Part shown: positions 45,110 through 53,411 of the stretch, one piece after another
Layout of the letters: every line of letters begins with the position of its first letter
How positions within the stretch are numbered: position 1 is the first letter of the stretch
Origin: Mycolicibacterium fallax
GTDB lineage: Bacteria; Actinomycetota; Actinomycetes; Mycobacteriales; Mycobacteriaceae
Length of the DNA stretch: 64,000 nt
Assembly (NCBI RefSeq): GCF_010726955.1
Contig: NZ_AP022603.1
Coordinates: 992,001 to 1,056,000, forward strand
Direction: 5' to 3'
Notes under the pieces: model-generated
The model's database searches: none
What the model was told of the DNA's origin: nothing
What the model saw: only the letters and a program-made list of their open reading frames with translations
Position numbers and translations under genes: made by a program

Positions 45110-45389
45110 GTCTTGAGGAGGCTGGCCCGGTGCTGGCTGACAGGATCGGTGTCGCCGTCCTGGCTGAGTGTGACTCGTGAATCGCCTGGCCCCGCGAGGG
45201 TGATCTTCCCGGGATCTGTCCACTTGGTCGAGGACGGCGGCGCCGGCCCGGTCTTGCTTCGGTGGCTTGATTAGAAGCCTGCCCGACTCGTTGCCGCGAG
45301 TCGTGGCCCGTTACAGGCCTGCCTCGAAGTGCTCTTTCCGGGCTGGCGCCGCCGACGACGTCGTCTACTGGAAGGAAATCAACGTCGCC
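45110..45389 (+). ncRNA. Candidate bridge RNA region of the first IS110 element
   Basis: In the IS110 group the non-coding segment between the left end and the transposase encodes the bridge RNA that pairs with target and donor DNA. This 280-bp region has no coding frame and contains GC-rich self-complementary stretches. The RNA boundaries cannot be set by eye. Confidence 0.35.
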
Positions 45390-46451
45390 ATGCCCATCGT
45401 CGCAGAGCACTATTCGTTTGTCATCGGAGTCGACACCCACGCCGCCACCCACTCGTTTGCGCTGATCAACGCCACCAACGGCGGCATCATCGATCAGGCA
45501 GTGTTCCCCAACTCCCCAGCAGGATTCGACCGTGCCTACACCTGGATCACCCACAGAATCAACGAGAAGCCGACGCTGGTGGTGATCGAAGGTGCGGGTT
45601 CCTTCGGCGCCGGCCTGACGGGGCGAGTCACCAACAGCGGACTGCCGGTCGCTGAGCCAGCGGCGATGCCCGCAGCGCAGCGACGTGGTGTCGGAAAGAC
45701 CGATGCCTTGGACTCAGTCCGCATCGCCCGCTCAGTCCTGGCCGTCGACATCAACCGGCTGCGCACGCCCCGGGCTGACGGGCAACGGGTGGCGCTGCGC
45801 GTTCTGACGGTGGCCCGTGAGGAGATGGTCGCCGAACGCACCCGGGCGATCAACGCCTTGACCGCATTGCTGCGCACCGTGGACCTCGGGCTTGATGTTC
45901 GTAAAACACTGCCACACAGTCAATTCAAGGCCATCGCAGCATGGCGTGACCGCAAGGAAGACCCGGTCATCGCCACCTGCCGGCAGGAAGCGATCCGGCT
46001 GGCCAAGCGCATCGTCGCCCTCGACGGCGAACTGGTCGACAACCGCAAGAGTCTCGATTCCCTTGTCGAGGATGTCGCTCCGGAGCTCTGCGAGCTGCCC
46101 GGGGTGGGTTCGGTCGTCGCCGCATGCGTCCTGACGGCGTGGTCACATCCGGGGCGTGTGCGGTCCGAGGCAGCCTTCGCCGCCCTCGCTGGCACCTGTC
46201 CAATACCAGCCTCGTCGGGAAACACTTTGCGGCACAGACTCAATCGCGGAGGGGACCGCAGACTCAACCGTGCGTTGACCACCGTTGTCATCGTTCGGAT
46301 GCGCACTCACGCCCCGACCCGCGCATATGTTGCCCGCCGCCGCGCCGAAGGCCGCACCACCAAGGAGATCATGCGGTCGCTCAAGCGCTACATCACCCGC
46401 CAGCTTTACCGAACCCTGACTGTGGCACACCCGGTGCGCGCAACCCCTTGA
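45390..46451 (+). CDS. IS110-family DEDD transposase
   Basis: The 353-residue protein has the IS110 layout: an N-terminal RuvC-like DEDD domain starting FVIGVDTHAATHSFALI (first Asp), VVIEGAGSFGAGL (Glu), and GKTDALDSVRIARSVL (Asp pair), then a C-terminal Tnp2 domain with LCELPGVGSVVAACVLTAW and GTCPIPASSGN, where a conserved Ser is expected to attack DNA. The frame is intact. A GGAAGG-type ribosome site precedes ATG 45390. It likely remains active if its ends are complete. Confidence 0.9.
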   Translation: MPIVAEHYSFVIGVDTHAATHSFALINATNGGIIDQAVFPNSPAGFDRAYTWITHRINEKPTLVVIEGAGSFGAGLTGRVTNSGLPVAEPAAMPAAQRRGVGKTDALDSVRIARSVLAVDINRLRTPRADGQRVALRVLTVAREEMVAERTRAINALTALLRTVDLGLDVRKTLPHSQFKAIAAWRDRKEDPVIATCRQEAIRLAKRIVALDGELVDNRKSLDSLVEDVAPELCELPGVGSVVAACVLTAWSHPGRVRSEAAFAALAGTCPIPASSGNTLRHRLNRGGDRRLNRALTTVVIVRMRTHAPTRAYVARRRAEGRTTKEIMRSLKRYITRQLYRTLTVAHPVRATP

Positions 46452-46513
46452 CACGATATAGAAGCATCCCGGGTTTGATGCACACCTTCTTTCGAGGGAA
46501 GGTAAGGCGCATC

Positions 46514-46824
46514 ATGCCGAAGAAGTACGACGACGAGTTCAGGGCCCGGGCGGTGCGGTTGGTCATCGACCATGCCGAGGAGTACGACACCCGCACGGCG
46601 TGTATCAGCGCGGTGGCCAAGCGGTTGGGGGTGTCGTATGAATCGCTGCGTCGGTGGGTCAACCAGGCCGAGGTCGACACCGGCCAGCGTGACGGGTGTC
46701 CTCCGATGCCGTACGGGAGTTGCGCGAGCTCAAACGCAAGAACCGTGAGCTTGAGGAGACCATCGAGATCTTGAAGGCGGCGACAAGTTTCTTCGTGCGG
46801 GAGAGCGACCCGCGACACCGTTGA
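46514..46824 (+). pseudogene. IS3 orfA, frameshifted
   Basis: The frame begins MPKKYDDEFRARAVRLVID with the helix-turn-helix AKRLGVSYESLRRWVNQAE of IS3 OrfA. Near 46696 one G is missing (GACGGG then TGTCC). In the next frame the sequence continues as SSDAVRELRELKRKNRELEE and the leucine-zipper end to a TGA at 46822, so the original product was about 103 residues. The element is therefore defective in orfA. Confidence 0.8.
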
Positions 46825-47263
46825 TCTGTGCGTTCATCGCCGAGCATCGCGCTCGGTTCGGGGTCGCTCCGATCTGCCGCGTGCTCACCGAGCACGGCTG
46901 CCAGATTGCCCCGAGAACGTTCCACGCCTGGCTGAAACGGCCGCCGTCGAAGCGTGCGTTGTCCGATATTGCCCTGACCGGGGTGCTGGCCGGCTACTAC
47001 GAGCCTGATCAGGCGGGCCGACGCGCCCCGGAGTCGTTGTACGGGGCGGTGAAGATGTGGGCGACCCTGCGGCGTCAGGGCATCGAGGTGGCCCGCTGCA
47101 CGGTGGAGCGGTTGATGCGGGCCAACGGCTGGCGCGGGGTCACCCGCCGGCGCAAGGTCCGCACCACGATCGCCGATCCCGCCGCCGAGCGCGCGGCTGA
47201 CCTGGTCGATCGCCAGTTCGGGGCGCCCGCGCCCAGCGTGCTGCTGGTGGCCGATTTCACCTA

Positions 47264-47580
47264 ATGGGATGGTCGCACCGAGATGAACGCGACACGGCGG
47301 CCGGTGGGTGGTCACTAAGATTTTACCGACTCAGGTCCATGCTGGATGGGTAGGTGAGCTGCCGTTGGGTGATCACTTTCCATGATTGCACGGACCGTCA
47401 AAGGCTGAACGTAGACGGTGACCCCACCGGTTCGCGACCCGTCCCGAGGTGTTTCGGCTTGTGAGATGTCGCACCGCTTGAGTGCTTCCATTAGGTCGCC
47501 GCACATCCCGGGGAGCTCACCGGCGCCTGGCAATCCCGCTCGGCGCCGATAGTTGAACTGAAGGAAACGCGAGGTGCACG
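47264..47580 (+). ncRNA. Candidate bridge RNA region of the second IS110 element
   Basis: This non-coding 317-bp part lies between the left end and the transposase, the place where IS110-group bridge RNAs are encoded. Its target-binding loop should contain short stretches matching the flanks TTCACCT and ACGTGCG; I could not place them with confidence. Confidence 0.35.
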
Positions 47581-48795
47581 ATGCCAATTACATGTGGGGT
47601 GGACTGGGCTGAAGGACACCATGACGCCGCGGTCACAGACAGTGCGGGAAAGGTTGTCGCTAGGGCACGAATCGACACCGGCCCAACCGGTTTCACGCAG
47701 TTGCAGGAACTGATCGCAGCACATGGCGGCAGTGCTGCGCAGACTCCGATCGCGATCGAGACCGACAAGAACCTGCTTGTCGTCGCGCTTGCCGCGGCCG
47801 GGTACACGGTCTACCCGATCAATCCGCGCGCTGTGGCCCGCTATCGAGAGCGGTGGGGCCAGGCGGGCACCAAGTCCGATGCCGGCGACGCGGCGATCCT
47901 CGCCAATATTGTGCGCACCGACCGCCATGTGCATCGGGCGCTGCCCTCGATCAGCGATGACGCGTTGGCAGTACGCGCATTGGCGCGCCAACACCAGGAA
48001 GCGATTTGGGCCCGCGATCAAACCATTAACCGCCTCCGCTCGGTGCTGCTGGAATTCTATCCTCAAGCCCTACAGGCATTTCCGAAGCTCAAGCACCGCA
48101 CGGCGATGGAGATTCTCGCTGCCGCCCCCACCCCCGGCGACGGACAGAAGCTCACCGAAGCGAAAGTCATCCGTCTGCTCAAATGGGCGGGCCGGCGTAA
48201 CGACCCTACGCTGGTCGCAGCCATCCGGTCAGCGCTAGGAGCGCCAACTCTGCGGCAATCAGAACCTGTCGAGAAAGCACTCGGCCATGTGGTGGTCGGA
48301 CTCACCGCCGTCATCTCGGCAATGATCGACACTGTATCGGTTCTTGAGCGCGAACTCGCCGTTGCGTTCGACGACCATCCCGATGCCCAGATCCTTCGGT
48401 CAGTGCCCGGTATCGGCGACATCATCGGCGCCCGACTCCTCAGCGAAATTGGCGATGACACAACCCGATTCGAAACAGCGGCGTCGCTACGTTCCTTCTC
48501 GGGCACGGCACCGGTCACGATAGCTTCAGGTCGCAGCAGGTACGTCAAAGCCCGCAAGGTACGCAACAAGCGGCTCGCAGACGCCGGTCACTGGTGGGCA
48601 TTCGCCGCCCTCACCTGGTCGCCGGGAGCCCGAGAGTTCTACGACCACCGCAGAGCGGCCGGTGAGCATCACAACGCCGCCCTGCGTACCCTGGCCAACA
48701 AACTCATCGGACGTCTCTGGTGGTGCTTGAAGCACCACCAACCCTGGGACGAAGCGACCGCATGGCCCGCCGCAAATATAGCCGCAGCGACCTGA
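47581..48795 (+). CDS. IS110-family DEDD transposase, distinct from the first
   Basis: The 404-residue protein starts ITCGVDWAEGHHDAAVTD (first Asp), has TPIAIETDKNLLVVAL (Glu) and KSDAGDAAILANIVRTD (Asp pair), and the C-terminal ILRSVPGIGDIIGARLLSEI and GTAPVTIASGRSRYV segment with the catalytic Ser region. It is clearly a different subgroup from the transposase at 45390 (only motif-level similarity). The ribosome site AAGGAAACGCGAGG precedes ATG 47581. The frame is intact. Confidence 0.9.
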   Translation: MPITCGVDWAEGHHDAAVTDSAGKVVARARIDTGPTGFTQLQELIAAHGGSAAQTPIAIETDKNLLVVALAAAGYTVYPINPRAVARYRERWGQAGTKSDAGDAAILANIVRTDRHVHRALPSISDDALAVRALARQHQEAIWARDQTINRLRSVLLEFYPQALQAFPKLKHRTAMEILAAAPTPGDGQKLTEAKVIRLLKWAGRRNDPTLVAAIRSALGAPTLRQSEPVEKALGHVVVGLTAVISAMIDTVSVLERELAVAFDDHPDAQILRSVPGIGDIIGARLLSEIGDDTTRFETAASLRSFSGTAPVTIASGRSRYVKARKVRNKRLADAGHWWAFAALTWSPGAREFYDHRRAAGEHHNAALRTLANKLIGRLWWCLKHHQPWDEATAWPAANIAAAT

Positions 48796-49438
48796 CCTCA
48801 ATGCGTCAATATTGGCAAAATGACGGTCATCCTTGACAAGTGACTAGCGTGGGATGTCTACGTGCGCCTGGCGTGCGGGATGTTCGTCTATACCGCGTTC
48901 GTCATCGACGCCTACGCCGGGCGGATCGTGGGCTGGGCATGTTCGACGAGCAAGAGCGACCTGTTGGTGCGTCGAGCGATCCGGCACGCGGCACAACTCC
49001 GCGAACGTGAGGGTAAACCATTGCAGGGCAAGGTGATTCACCACTCGGATGCGGGCTCGCAGTACACCTCTGTGTGCTGCGGGGAGACCTTGGCCCTGTC
49101 CGGGCTGATCCCGTCGATCGGCTCGGTCGGCGACGCCTACGACAACGCACTGGCCGAGACCACCATCGGCTTGTACAAGCACGAGGCCGTCCGAGCGGAC
49201 TCCCCGTTCCGCCGCGGCCCGCTGCGCCGACTGGCCGACGTGGAACTGCTCACCGCCGACTGGGTCAGCTGGTACAACACCGACCGGATCATGCACCGCC
49301 TCGGCCGGATCCCACCCATCGAATACGAGCAGATCCACTACGCTCAAAACACAGCCCAATCCGCGGCTGCACACCAGTAACCAAGTGTGCATCAAACCCG
49401 GGGTGGTTCAACCAGACCGAGGTCAGCCCCCCTCGCGG

Positions 49439-49675
49439 CTAGGACTTGACCGCCAGACAAGTGTAATGAATCGCCGACTTCTCGTCGGGAGCATCAGGTA
49501 GATACACCAACAACTCAGAGTAAATGTTGGGTTCGTCGTCGGCGATGACGACTTCCGTCCGGTCCTCGGGCAGGTCGTAATACACGCCGGGATCAGCGAC
49601 GATCTTTGCGTGTTTGCCACGCAGACCGGTCGCATCGTAAGCGATGACGTGGTATCCCGGCGGTATCCTTGACAT
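49439..49675 (-). CDS. Hypothetical small protein in the island
   Basis: I do not recognise this 78-residue protein. ATG 49675 begins MSRIPPGYHVIAYDATGLRG and the rest is acidic (DLPEDRTEVVIADDEPNIYS) with no signal or membrane helix. An upstream in-frame start at 49744 would add 23 basic residues. It lies between IS3 and the repeat copy 2, on the opposite strand to both. It could be an orphan immunity protein or part of a larger broken gene. Confidence 0.4.
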   Translation of the reverse strand: MSRIPPGYHVIAYDATGLRGKHAKIVADPGVYYDLPEDRTEVVIADDEPNIYSELLVYLPDAPDEKSAIHYTCLAVKS

Positions 49676-49814
49676 ACCGGGATTCTCCACCACCCCACCA
49701 GAGGCGCGCAATTGGTGCCGACTCGTCACCTTCCGCAACAACAACGTCGCTACCCGCCGCTGAACACTTGTCGGTCGCGCGGCTGATGAGTTCCGTGTCC
49801 GCGGCGAGTCGCGA

Positions 49815-50424
49815 CCGGCTGTCCCCTATGCTCGGAACGTGGATGCTGGCATCGCGGGGGCCACGGGGGTTCCGCCGCGGAACCTGGACCTTATCGAGTA
49901 CGCGATGGGGCTGCTTTTGCCGACCCTTCCGCCGGACTGGATCAGCGTGCACGCCGTGTTTGCCCCCAGAGTCGTGCCACCGGTTGCGTCCCTACACGTG
50001 CTGACCACCCACGGGTGGCAACCCCTCGCGGCTACGACGTGGGTGCTCGGCGCGGTCGCCGAGCACCAACGACGCGCGTTGGCCGCCGGGACACCGTGGG
50101 ACCAGATGAGCGTCGATCGTCACCGCGATGGACGCCTCGAAGTACTCACCGAGACCCCCGGCAGCCGCATCCCCAGTCGCGGGCCTGAACGCGGGCGGCC
50201 GCCGAAGGTCATTCGCACCATTCCACGCTGGCTTCGACGAACGGTTCCGGCAATCACGATCGGCTGCTTCGCCGCAGCCGCCGTGCTGTTGATCACCGCC
50301 CGCCCCTGGGTTCCGCCGCCGCGCGCCGACATCGTCGCGGTGCCTGCCCCGGCCCCGCGGCAACAGGAAGCATTTGACCTGCTGGCCCGCTGGTATGCGG
50401 CACGAAACAATGCCGACCCGGCAC
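49815..50424 (+). repeat. 610-bp direct repeat, copy 2 (intact gene)
   Basis: This copy is nearly identical to 44486-45095, about 99 percent or more by eye. The match stops downstream exactly where IS3 begins in copy 1. Recombination between the copies would remove the IS3/IS110 nest and leave one intact gene. Confidence 0.85.
49827..49832 (+). promoter_or_regulatory. Leaderless -10 element TATGCT in repeat copy 2
   Basis: TATGCT lies at -12 to -7 from GTG 49839 with CGGAAC between, matching leaderless transcription. No ribosome-binding site is seen. Confidence 0.5.
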
Positions 50425-50717
50425 TGATGCGATCACTGACCTGCGCGAAACCCAGCGGTAGCGTGCTGCGCGATATCGATGCGATCGAACAACAGGGCGC
50501 CTATGACAAGATCGTCTTCCCGGAGGCCATTGTGAGCTTCGAAGAGCGCAAAACCAAATTCCTGGCCACCATGGCATTCCAGGCTCAACCGGTCAACGAA
50601 CAATGGAAGACCAAAACAGCCGAACAACACAATTTCGGCGGCTTCTTTCGCCACGACTGGACCCTCACCGACGAGCACGGCCTGAAAGTGTGCGATCTGC
50701 GTGAGGCCTACTCCTGA
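49839..50717 (+). CDS. Single-pass membrane protein with NTF2-like outer domain (Rv0361-like)
   Basis: The 292-residue protein has a cytoplasmic N-terminal domain (1-130, starting DAGIAGATGVPPRNLDLIEY), a transmembrane helix (about 135-154) and an outer domain starting QQEAFDLLARWYAARNNADP and SLTCAKPSGSVLRDIDAIEQ. That opening helix and single Cys resemble the NTF2-like outer domains of mycobacterial Rv0361-type proteins. The start is GTG 49839, leaderless. The stop overlaps the next gene (ATGA-like, 50717), so the two are coupled. It may be an envelope partner of the toxin locus; that is inference. Confidence 0.6.
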   Translation: MDAGIAGATGVPPRNLDLIEYAMGLLLPTLPPDWISVHAVFAPRVVPPVASLHVLTTHGWQPLAATTWVLGAVAEHQRRALAAGTPWDQMSVDRHRDGRLEVLTETPGSRIPSRGPERGRPPKVIRTIPRWLRRTVPAITIGCFAAAAVLLITARPWVPPPRADIVAVPAPAPRQQEAFDLLARWYAARNNADPALMRSLTCAKPSGSVLRDIDAIEQQGAYDKIVFPEAIVSFEERKTKFLATMAFQAQPVNEQWKTKTAEQHNFGGFFRHDWTLTDEHGLKVCDLREAYS

Positions 50718-51229
50718 TGCGTGAGGAAGAACTACAGGACAACCAGGCCGCTGATCGCCGCAGCGCAACGCCGGCAAGATCAAGAGCATTCTTCTGGATG
50801 TGGTTGGTCGCGTTGATCATCTCACTGGTCACCCTTTCAATTTCCGTTGATCAGGTCACTCAAGACAGGCCCACACTGCGAGCAATGGCTGCCGACGAGT
50901 CGATGTCCGACGCGCAAGCGCGCGCCGTCGCCGACAACACCGTCCGGGTGTGGAGTCGCGAAAAGAACGCCAAGCACCTGCTAAATGTTCGCGCCATGTC
51001 CTGCCCCGTCGCCCCACCTGGCGTACTGGCCAACGAGATCGCAGCGCTGGAAGGCCGGGGAAGAACCCCCTTTCGACCTTTCATCGTCGCAGCAACCAGC
51101 GGCTTTCAACGCGACGGCGCGTGGTGGAAATTGAACGTCTTCTCAGAAGTCGGCGGAGTTGTGTTCACCATGAACATCCTCGACGGAGAACTGCGCGTAT
51201 GCCAGATCGATTCCGCGCCCAAGCTATGA
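50717..51229 (+). CDS. Second single-pass membrane protein with NTF2-like outer domain
   Basis: The 170-residue protein has a short basic cytoplasmic tail, a transmembrane helix (about 27-46, FFWMWLVALIISLVTLSISV) and an outer domain with ARAVADNTVRVWSREKNAKH, LLNVRAMSCPVAPPGVLA and GAWWKLNVFSEVGGVVFTM. The pattern of helix, Cys and strands parallels the outer domain of the gene just upstream. Its first base overlaps that gene's stop. It converges on the minus-strand operon that ends at 51235. Confidence 0.55.
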   Translation: MREEELQDNQAADRRSATPARSRAFFWMWLVALIISLVTLSISVDQVTQDRPTLRAMAADESMSDAQARAVADNTVRVWSREKNAKHLLNVRAMSCPVAPPGVLANEIAALEGRGRTPFRPFIVAATSGFQRDGAWWKLNVFSEVGGVVFTMNILDGELRVCQIDSAPKL

Positions 51230-51234
51230 GTTCC

Positions 51235-51666
51235 TCAAATATTTCGACGCAGCGGATCGACCGCCGGATCCCAGGTCGCATGTTCGCGGTGAGCCTGCCG
51301 ATGCCGGAGCAATCGCTGGAGGGCACCGGGATCGGCGTACTCCGCACGCATGGTCCGGACCTTCGCCAGTAGTCGCCCGTCTTCGGCCACATCGCGTTCG
51401 AGCCGATCAAAGACCATACCGAGTTGCCGGAAGGACTCCCGGTATGCCTCCGCATAGGCTTGCTCGATAGCCCTGGCCAGAGCTTCGCCCGTCGTCTTCC
51501 CAGCATCCGGTTTCAGATCCAACTTGATCAGCTCCCCAAAGATCGAGACGATGATCTCGCCCACCGGGTTTGCTGCAGCAGTCGACACCGCTGCACCACC
51601 GCTCACCTTGTCAATCCATCCCTCCAACCAATCAGTTAAACCGTCGCCCAGCTCCTCAAATCCCAT
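51235..51666 (-). CDS. Hypothetical protein, last gene of the toxin operon
   Basis: I do not recognise the family. The 143-residue protein starts MGFEELGDGLTDWLEGWIDK, then has a hydrophobic stretch (about 30-48, ANPVGEIIVSIFGELIKLDL) and a basic helical C-terminus. A small helical protein with one hydrophobic segment in an ESX-type toxin context may be a chaperone or immunity factor. The gene is 23 bp downstream of the SseB-like gene. Confidence 0.5.
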   Translation of the reverse strand: MGFEELGDGLTDWLEGWIDKVSGGAAVSTAAANPVGEIIVSIFGELIKLDLKPDAGKTTGEALARAIEQAYAEAYRESFRQLGMVFDRLERDVAEDGRLLAKVRTMRAEYADPGALQRLLRHRQAHREHATWDPAVDPLRRNI

Positions 51667-51689
51667 GGCCGCGTATCCCTCCCAGGTCG

Positions 51690-52433
51690 CTACGCGACAT
51701 CCGCGCGATCCAGCACGATCCAGTGATCGGTGTCGTTGATGATCTGGACACCGTTCAGTTCCGGCCGTTCAGCGAGCACCTTGACGATGGATTCCCAGGT
51801 CATTCCGCCGTAGGTCAGCCCGGAACGACGCCTGCTGGTGAATACCTGAAGGAGCGAACCCACATCGCCAGCGGCGCCGGTCACAAAGACCGACGGCTCG
51901 CCATCTCTAATCTCGATCCGGGCGAAGAGTTCTTCGCTGGATCTCAATTCTTCCCGTAGCCGGTTGCTCGCTCCATCCGAGGAACCGTCGGCGATCTCAG
52001 TTATCAACGAATCCAGCCGTTGATCACCCGCATCCAGCCACCGCATGAGGCCGCAGAACTCGCTGCGCTCAATCGGCACCCAACTCTCCGAGTCGCCCCG
52101 TACGATCATCCATTGGGCTAAGGGGGTGTCGTTAGCCATCTCTAGGGTGTGCGGCCACGTGGCTCCGCCGAACTGTTGCGTCAGGTCAGGATGATCCTTG
52201 GCAACGTAGACGACGAAGGCATGACTTCCGTCCTCGAGCTGAGTCAACGGCACGTGGACCCGACGTTGACCATCGATCTCCTCGATACTGACGGGGTAGA
52301 ACACCTCAGTCGATGCCAACGCCCGGAACAGCGCAACGCGGGAGGCTTCATCCCGCTGGGTGAACACCTGATCCACCAACGTGTTCAAATTGTCAACCGT
52401 CGCCACCGTGCGCCTTTCTGTTTCAGGCTTCAT
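51690..52433 (-). CDS. SseB-like domain protein, probable immunity/accessory protein
   Basis: The N-terminal half of this 247-residue protein resembles the SseB N-terminal domain (PF07179): LFRALASTEVFYPVSIEEID, VHVPLTQLEDGSHAFVVYVA and the segment APLAQWMIVRGDSESWVPIE near the middle. The second half has two short alpha/beta blocks ending GVQIINDTDHWIVLDRADVA. SseB-like domains recur in polymorphic-toxin immunity clusters. ATG 52433 follows GGAGAATAA. It is the fourth or fifth gene of the operon, 36 bp after the DUF2185/Imm61-like gene. Confidence 0.6.
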   Translation of the reverse strand: MKPETERRTVATVDNLNTLVDQVFTQRDEASRVALFRALASTEVFYPVSIEEIDGQRRVHVPLTQLEDGSHAFVVYVAKDHPDLTQQFGGATWPHTLEMANDTPLAQWMIVRGDSESWVPIERSEFCGLMRWLDAGDQRLDSLITEIADGSSDGASNRLREELRSSEELFARIEIRDGEPSVFVTGAAGDVGSLLQVFTSRRRSGLTYGGMTWESIVKVLAERPELNGVQIINDTDHWIVLDRADVA

Positions 52434-52469
52434 TTATTCTCCACCCTAGGCTAGGCCAGAAGCCGCCCA

Positions 52470-53411
52470 TCACTGACTTTCGCGGCCTCTCTGCGCGGCG
52501 CCGGCTCCGGGCGCAGCGGCCCGCATGTTCGCCGGCATCCCCGCGCACAGCAAATTATCTAGTTCGTCATAACTCAAAGCCAGAATCCGCGCCTGCGGCT
52601 GGATTCCGCCCGCGTGCAGGATCGCGTATTGCCGCGGATCGCACGCCACCTCGTAGCGCCTGACGAACCGTGCGACGGGGGTGACGGTGATACGCGGATC
52701 CACTCCTGCCGCGTGCCACAACCGCATCAGCGGGGCCAGCCCGCACAATGACCGGAGATGCTCGCCGATCTCGAACAAGATGTACTTTCCGGCGTCGTCG
52801 GCACGGACGAAGAAACCGACGAGCTTCTCGACGGGGGCTGACGGAACTTCGGCGCGGACCCGCAGCAAATCGTAGCCCCCCTCACGTGGCGAGACGACGA
52901 AGCCGACCCAGCCCGGACCGGGGTAGCCGTAGCGAACCCAGAGTTTGCCCCCCTTCCCCGTCGGTGGGCCCCACGCCGGCCGTTCTGCCAACGCGTATCG
53001 CAGCCGCCATAGCTGGAATCGGGTACCGAACTCGTCAAAGACAGCTTCCACCGTCGAACCCTGGGATGGATACAGTTGCTCCGGCGGGATCAGTTCGCCG
53101 GTGAAGGTATCGAAGATATAGAAGCCCCTCTCGTCACGGACGAGCTGTATTCCAGTCCCCACCGGGAACCCCCAGACTGCGGCCAGGCCAGGTTCGATGA
53201 CACAGACCTCGTTGAAGCCGATCACGTGCCACCGATCGGGGTTCTCCAGGTCATCGACAGTGTCGAGGTGACTCATGATCCGCCAGCCGTTGTCATCTCC
53301 GCCCTCCGACGGACGGCGCCACACCCACAGTGGTGCCCCACGGTGTTGCAATGCGTTCACGGTTGCCAGGCAGACGCCGGCGCCTGGGATGGACTGGTTG
53401 GTCGCTGTCAT
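52470..53411 (-). CDS. Two-domain immunity-like protein (DUF2185 plus Imm61-like)
   Basis: The 313-residue protein has two parts. The first 115 residues match DUF2185 (PLWVWRRPSEGGDDNGWRIM, RWHVIGFNEVCVIEPGLAAV, GTGIQLVRDERG), a family fused or adjacent to toxin immunity genes. The rest (about 120-290) resembles Imm61: FVVSPREGGYDLLRVRAEV, VEKLVGFFVRADDAGKYILF, GEHLRSLCGLAPLMRLW and ILALSYDELDNLL. ATG 53411 is preceded by GAGGAAAGG, while an earlier in-frame start at 53432 lacks one. The TGA of the small frame at 53408 overlaps its ATG. Confidence 0.65.
   Translation of the reverse strand: MTATNQSIPGAGVCLATVNALQHRGAPLWVWRRPSEGGDDNGWRIMSHLDTVDDLENPDRWHVIGFNEVCVIEPGLAAVWGFPVGTGIQLVRDERGFYIFDTFTGELIPPEQLYPSQGSTVEAVFDEFGTRFQLWRLRYALAERPAWGPPTGKGGKLWVRYGYPGPGWVGFVVSPREGGYDLLRVRAEVPSAPVEKLVGFFVRADDAGKYILFEIGEHLRSLCGLAPLMRLWHAAGVDPRITVTPVARFVRRYEVACDPRQYAILHAGGIQPQARILALSYDELDNLLCAGMPANMRAAAPGAGAAQRGRESQ

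Larger units (their letters stand above)
45104..46472 (+). mobile_element. IS110-family element inserted in the IS3 left inverted repeat
   Basis: The IS3 inverted repeat is interrupted after TGAACCACC and continues after this insert. The insert is about 1.37 kb: a non-coding left end of 290 bp, one DEDD transposase gene and a very short right end. There are no terminal inverted repeats, as expected for IS110. The exact ends may be off by a few bases. Confidence 0.65.
47262..48859 (+). mobile_element. Second IS110-family element, inserted in IS3 orfB at a CT core
   Basis: The reading frame of orfB is cut after TTCACCT and resumes at ACGTGCG. A CT dinucleotide stands at both junctions (47261-47262 and 48858-48859), which is the core-dinucleotide pattern of IS110 recombination as shown for IS621. 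The 1.6-kb insert has a 318-bp non-coding left part, one transposase gene and about 60 bp of right end. Confidence 0.75.
46821..49380 (+). pseudogene. IS3 orfB (DDE transposase), split by the second IS110 element
   Basis: The first part (46821-47262) encodes the HTH_21 domain and RVRTTIADP-like linker up to LLVADFT, the first catalytic Asp. The second part resumes at 48860 and reads VRLACGMFVYTAFVIDAYAG through IHHSDAGSQYTS (second Asp) and YDNALAETTIG (Glu) to TAA at 49380. Joining the parts gives one continuous reading frame (VADFTYVRLACG) of about 320 residues, similar to IS6110 OrfB. Confidence 0.85.
45096..49410 (+). mobile_element. IS3-family element carrying two nested IS110 insertions
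   Basis: The right end reads inward as TGAACCACCCCGGG followed by TTTGATGCACAC; at the left end TGAACCACC starts at 45096 and the rest of the inverted repeat (CCCGGGTTTGATGCACAC) resumes at about 46470. Removing the two IS110 inserts leaves about 1.35 kb, the normal IS3 size, with orfA and orfB in order. The element lies inside the repeat-copy-1 gene. No target duplication is visible: the left flank ends CAC and the right flank begins ACC. Confidence 0.75.

Noticed and set aside
44486..50427. The 610-bp repeats treated as ends of a composite transposon
   Set aside because: The repeats carry a membrane protein gene and promoter, with no transposase and no inverted ends, so they are a duplicated host or island segment.
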